Below are positions 63,879-64,000 of a stretch of 64,000 nucleotides of DNA, in pieces. The notes beneath the pieces were generated by a model, which worked only from the letters and a program-made list of their open reading frames with translations, had not been told where the DNA came from and made no database searches. Position 1 is the first letter of the stretch, and every line of letters starts with the position of its first letter. The stretch comes from JAMHWF01 sp035911095 (GTDB lineage Bacteria; Pseudomonadota; Gammaproteobacteria; Burkholderiales; Burkholderiaceae_C): contig JAMHWF010000136.1 in assembly GCA_035911095.1 (NCBI GenBank), forward strand, positions 1 through 64,000, read 5' to 3'. The position numbers and the translations under genes were made by a program.

Positions 63879-64000
63879 GTCGTTCTCCTGCCTGGTGCGG
63901 GGCAGCACGGGGCTGCGGCGGGGCCGCCCGCAGGCTGCGCGCGGATCGAAGCCGGCATCATGAACGAAGCCGGTTTCCCGCCTCGAGACGGCGGCTACTG

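Overview
The window is about 70% GC and densely coded, with ATGA/GTGA/TTGA overlaps between neighbouring genes. It looks like chromosome of a methylotrophy-capable betaproteobacterium of the Burkholderiales (Leptothrix/Rubrivivax/Methylibium-like). That assignment is an inference from PEP-CTERM proteins, the lptFG/pepA/holC order, the rimP-nusA-infB-rbfA-truB-typA run, a System I cytochrome c maturation set and a lanthanide-type XoxF. I see no insertion sequence, prophage, CRISPR array or integron.

Layout: (1) 1-1441, the 3' part of a FimV-like gene, entering through a pure (GGCCCC)n tract. (2) 1601-5710, a FecI/FecR/TonB-receptor cell-surface signalling set. (3) 5721-10493, a minus-strand run lptF-lptG-cbiX-cysB-methionine aminotransferase, whose first four genes overlap by 4 bp each. 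(4) 10519-13742, pepA, holC and a branched-chain amino-acid binding protein. (5) 13788-21328, divergent glycogen operons glgP-glgX and glgC-glgA (no branching enzyme here), then tRNA-Ser(GGA). (6) 21501-29188, two tandem PEP-CTERM proteins, an SPFH/NfeD pair, a transglutaminase-like protein, a zinc-ribbon metallopeptidase and an arginine-type decarboxylase. (7) 29347-32750, two paralogous secreted lipoproteins of unknown function, each with a long upstream gap and a terminator. (8) 33387-43214, fabI and the divergent translation operon rimP-nusA-infB-rbfA-truB-typA, with a recognisable promoter and a terminator-like hairpin in its leader. (9) 43256-44668, an EamA transporter and a PA2169-type four-helix protein. 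(10) 44935-53484, cytochrome c maturation split into divergent ccmEFGHI and ccmABCD-dusA operons. (11) 53860-61350, a methanol oxidation cluster: xoxF, xoxG, xoxJ, a trypsin-like/TPR protease, an unknown exported protein, a small lipoprotein, a quinoprotein-associated zinc metallohydrolase and a SoxYZ-like carrier. (12) 61376-63878, an EamA transporter and an aldehyde dehydrogenase.

How the parts fit: XoxF would oxidise methanol in the periplasm with PQQ and a lanthanide and pass electrons to the c-type cytochrome XoxG. The Ccm genes just upstream make holo-cytochrome c. The metallohydrolase and SoxYZ-like carrier downstream are families known from quinoprotein dehydrogenase neighbourhoods and may handle the aldehyde product or another periplasmic intermediate. 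The least understood parts are the xox accessory genes at 57216-59427, the lipoprotein pair, and several dyads and hairpins between genes.
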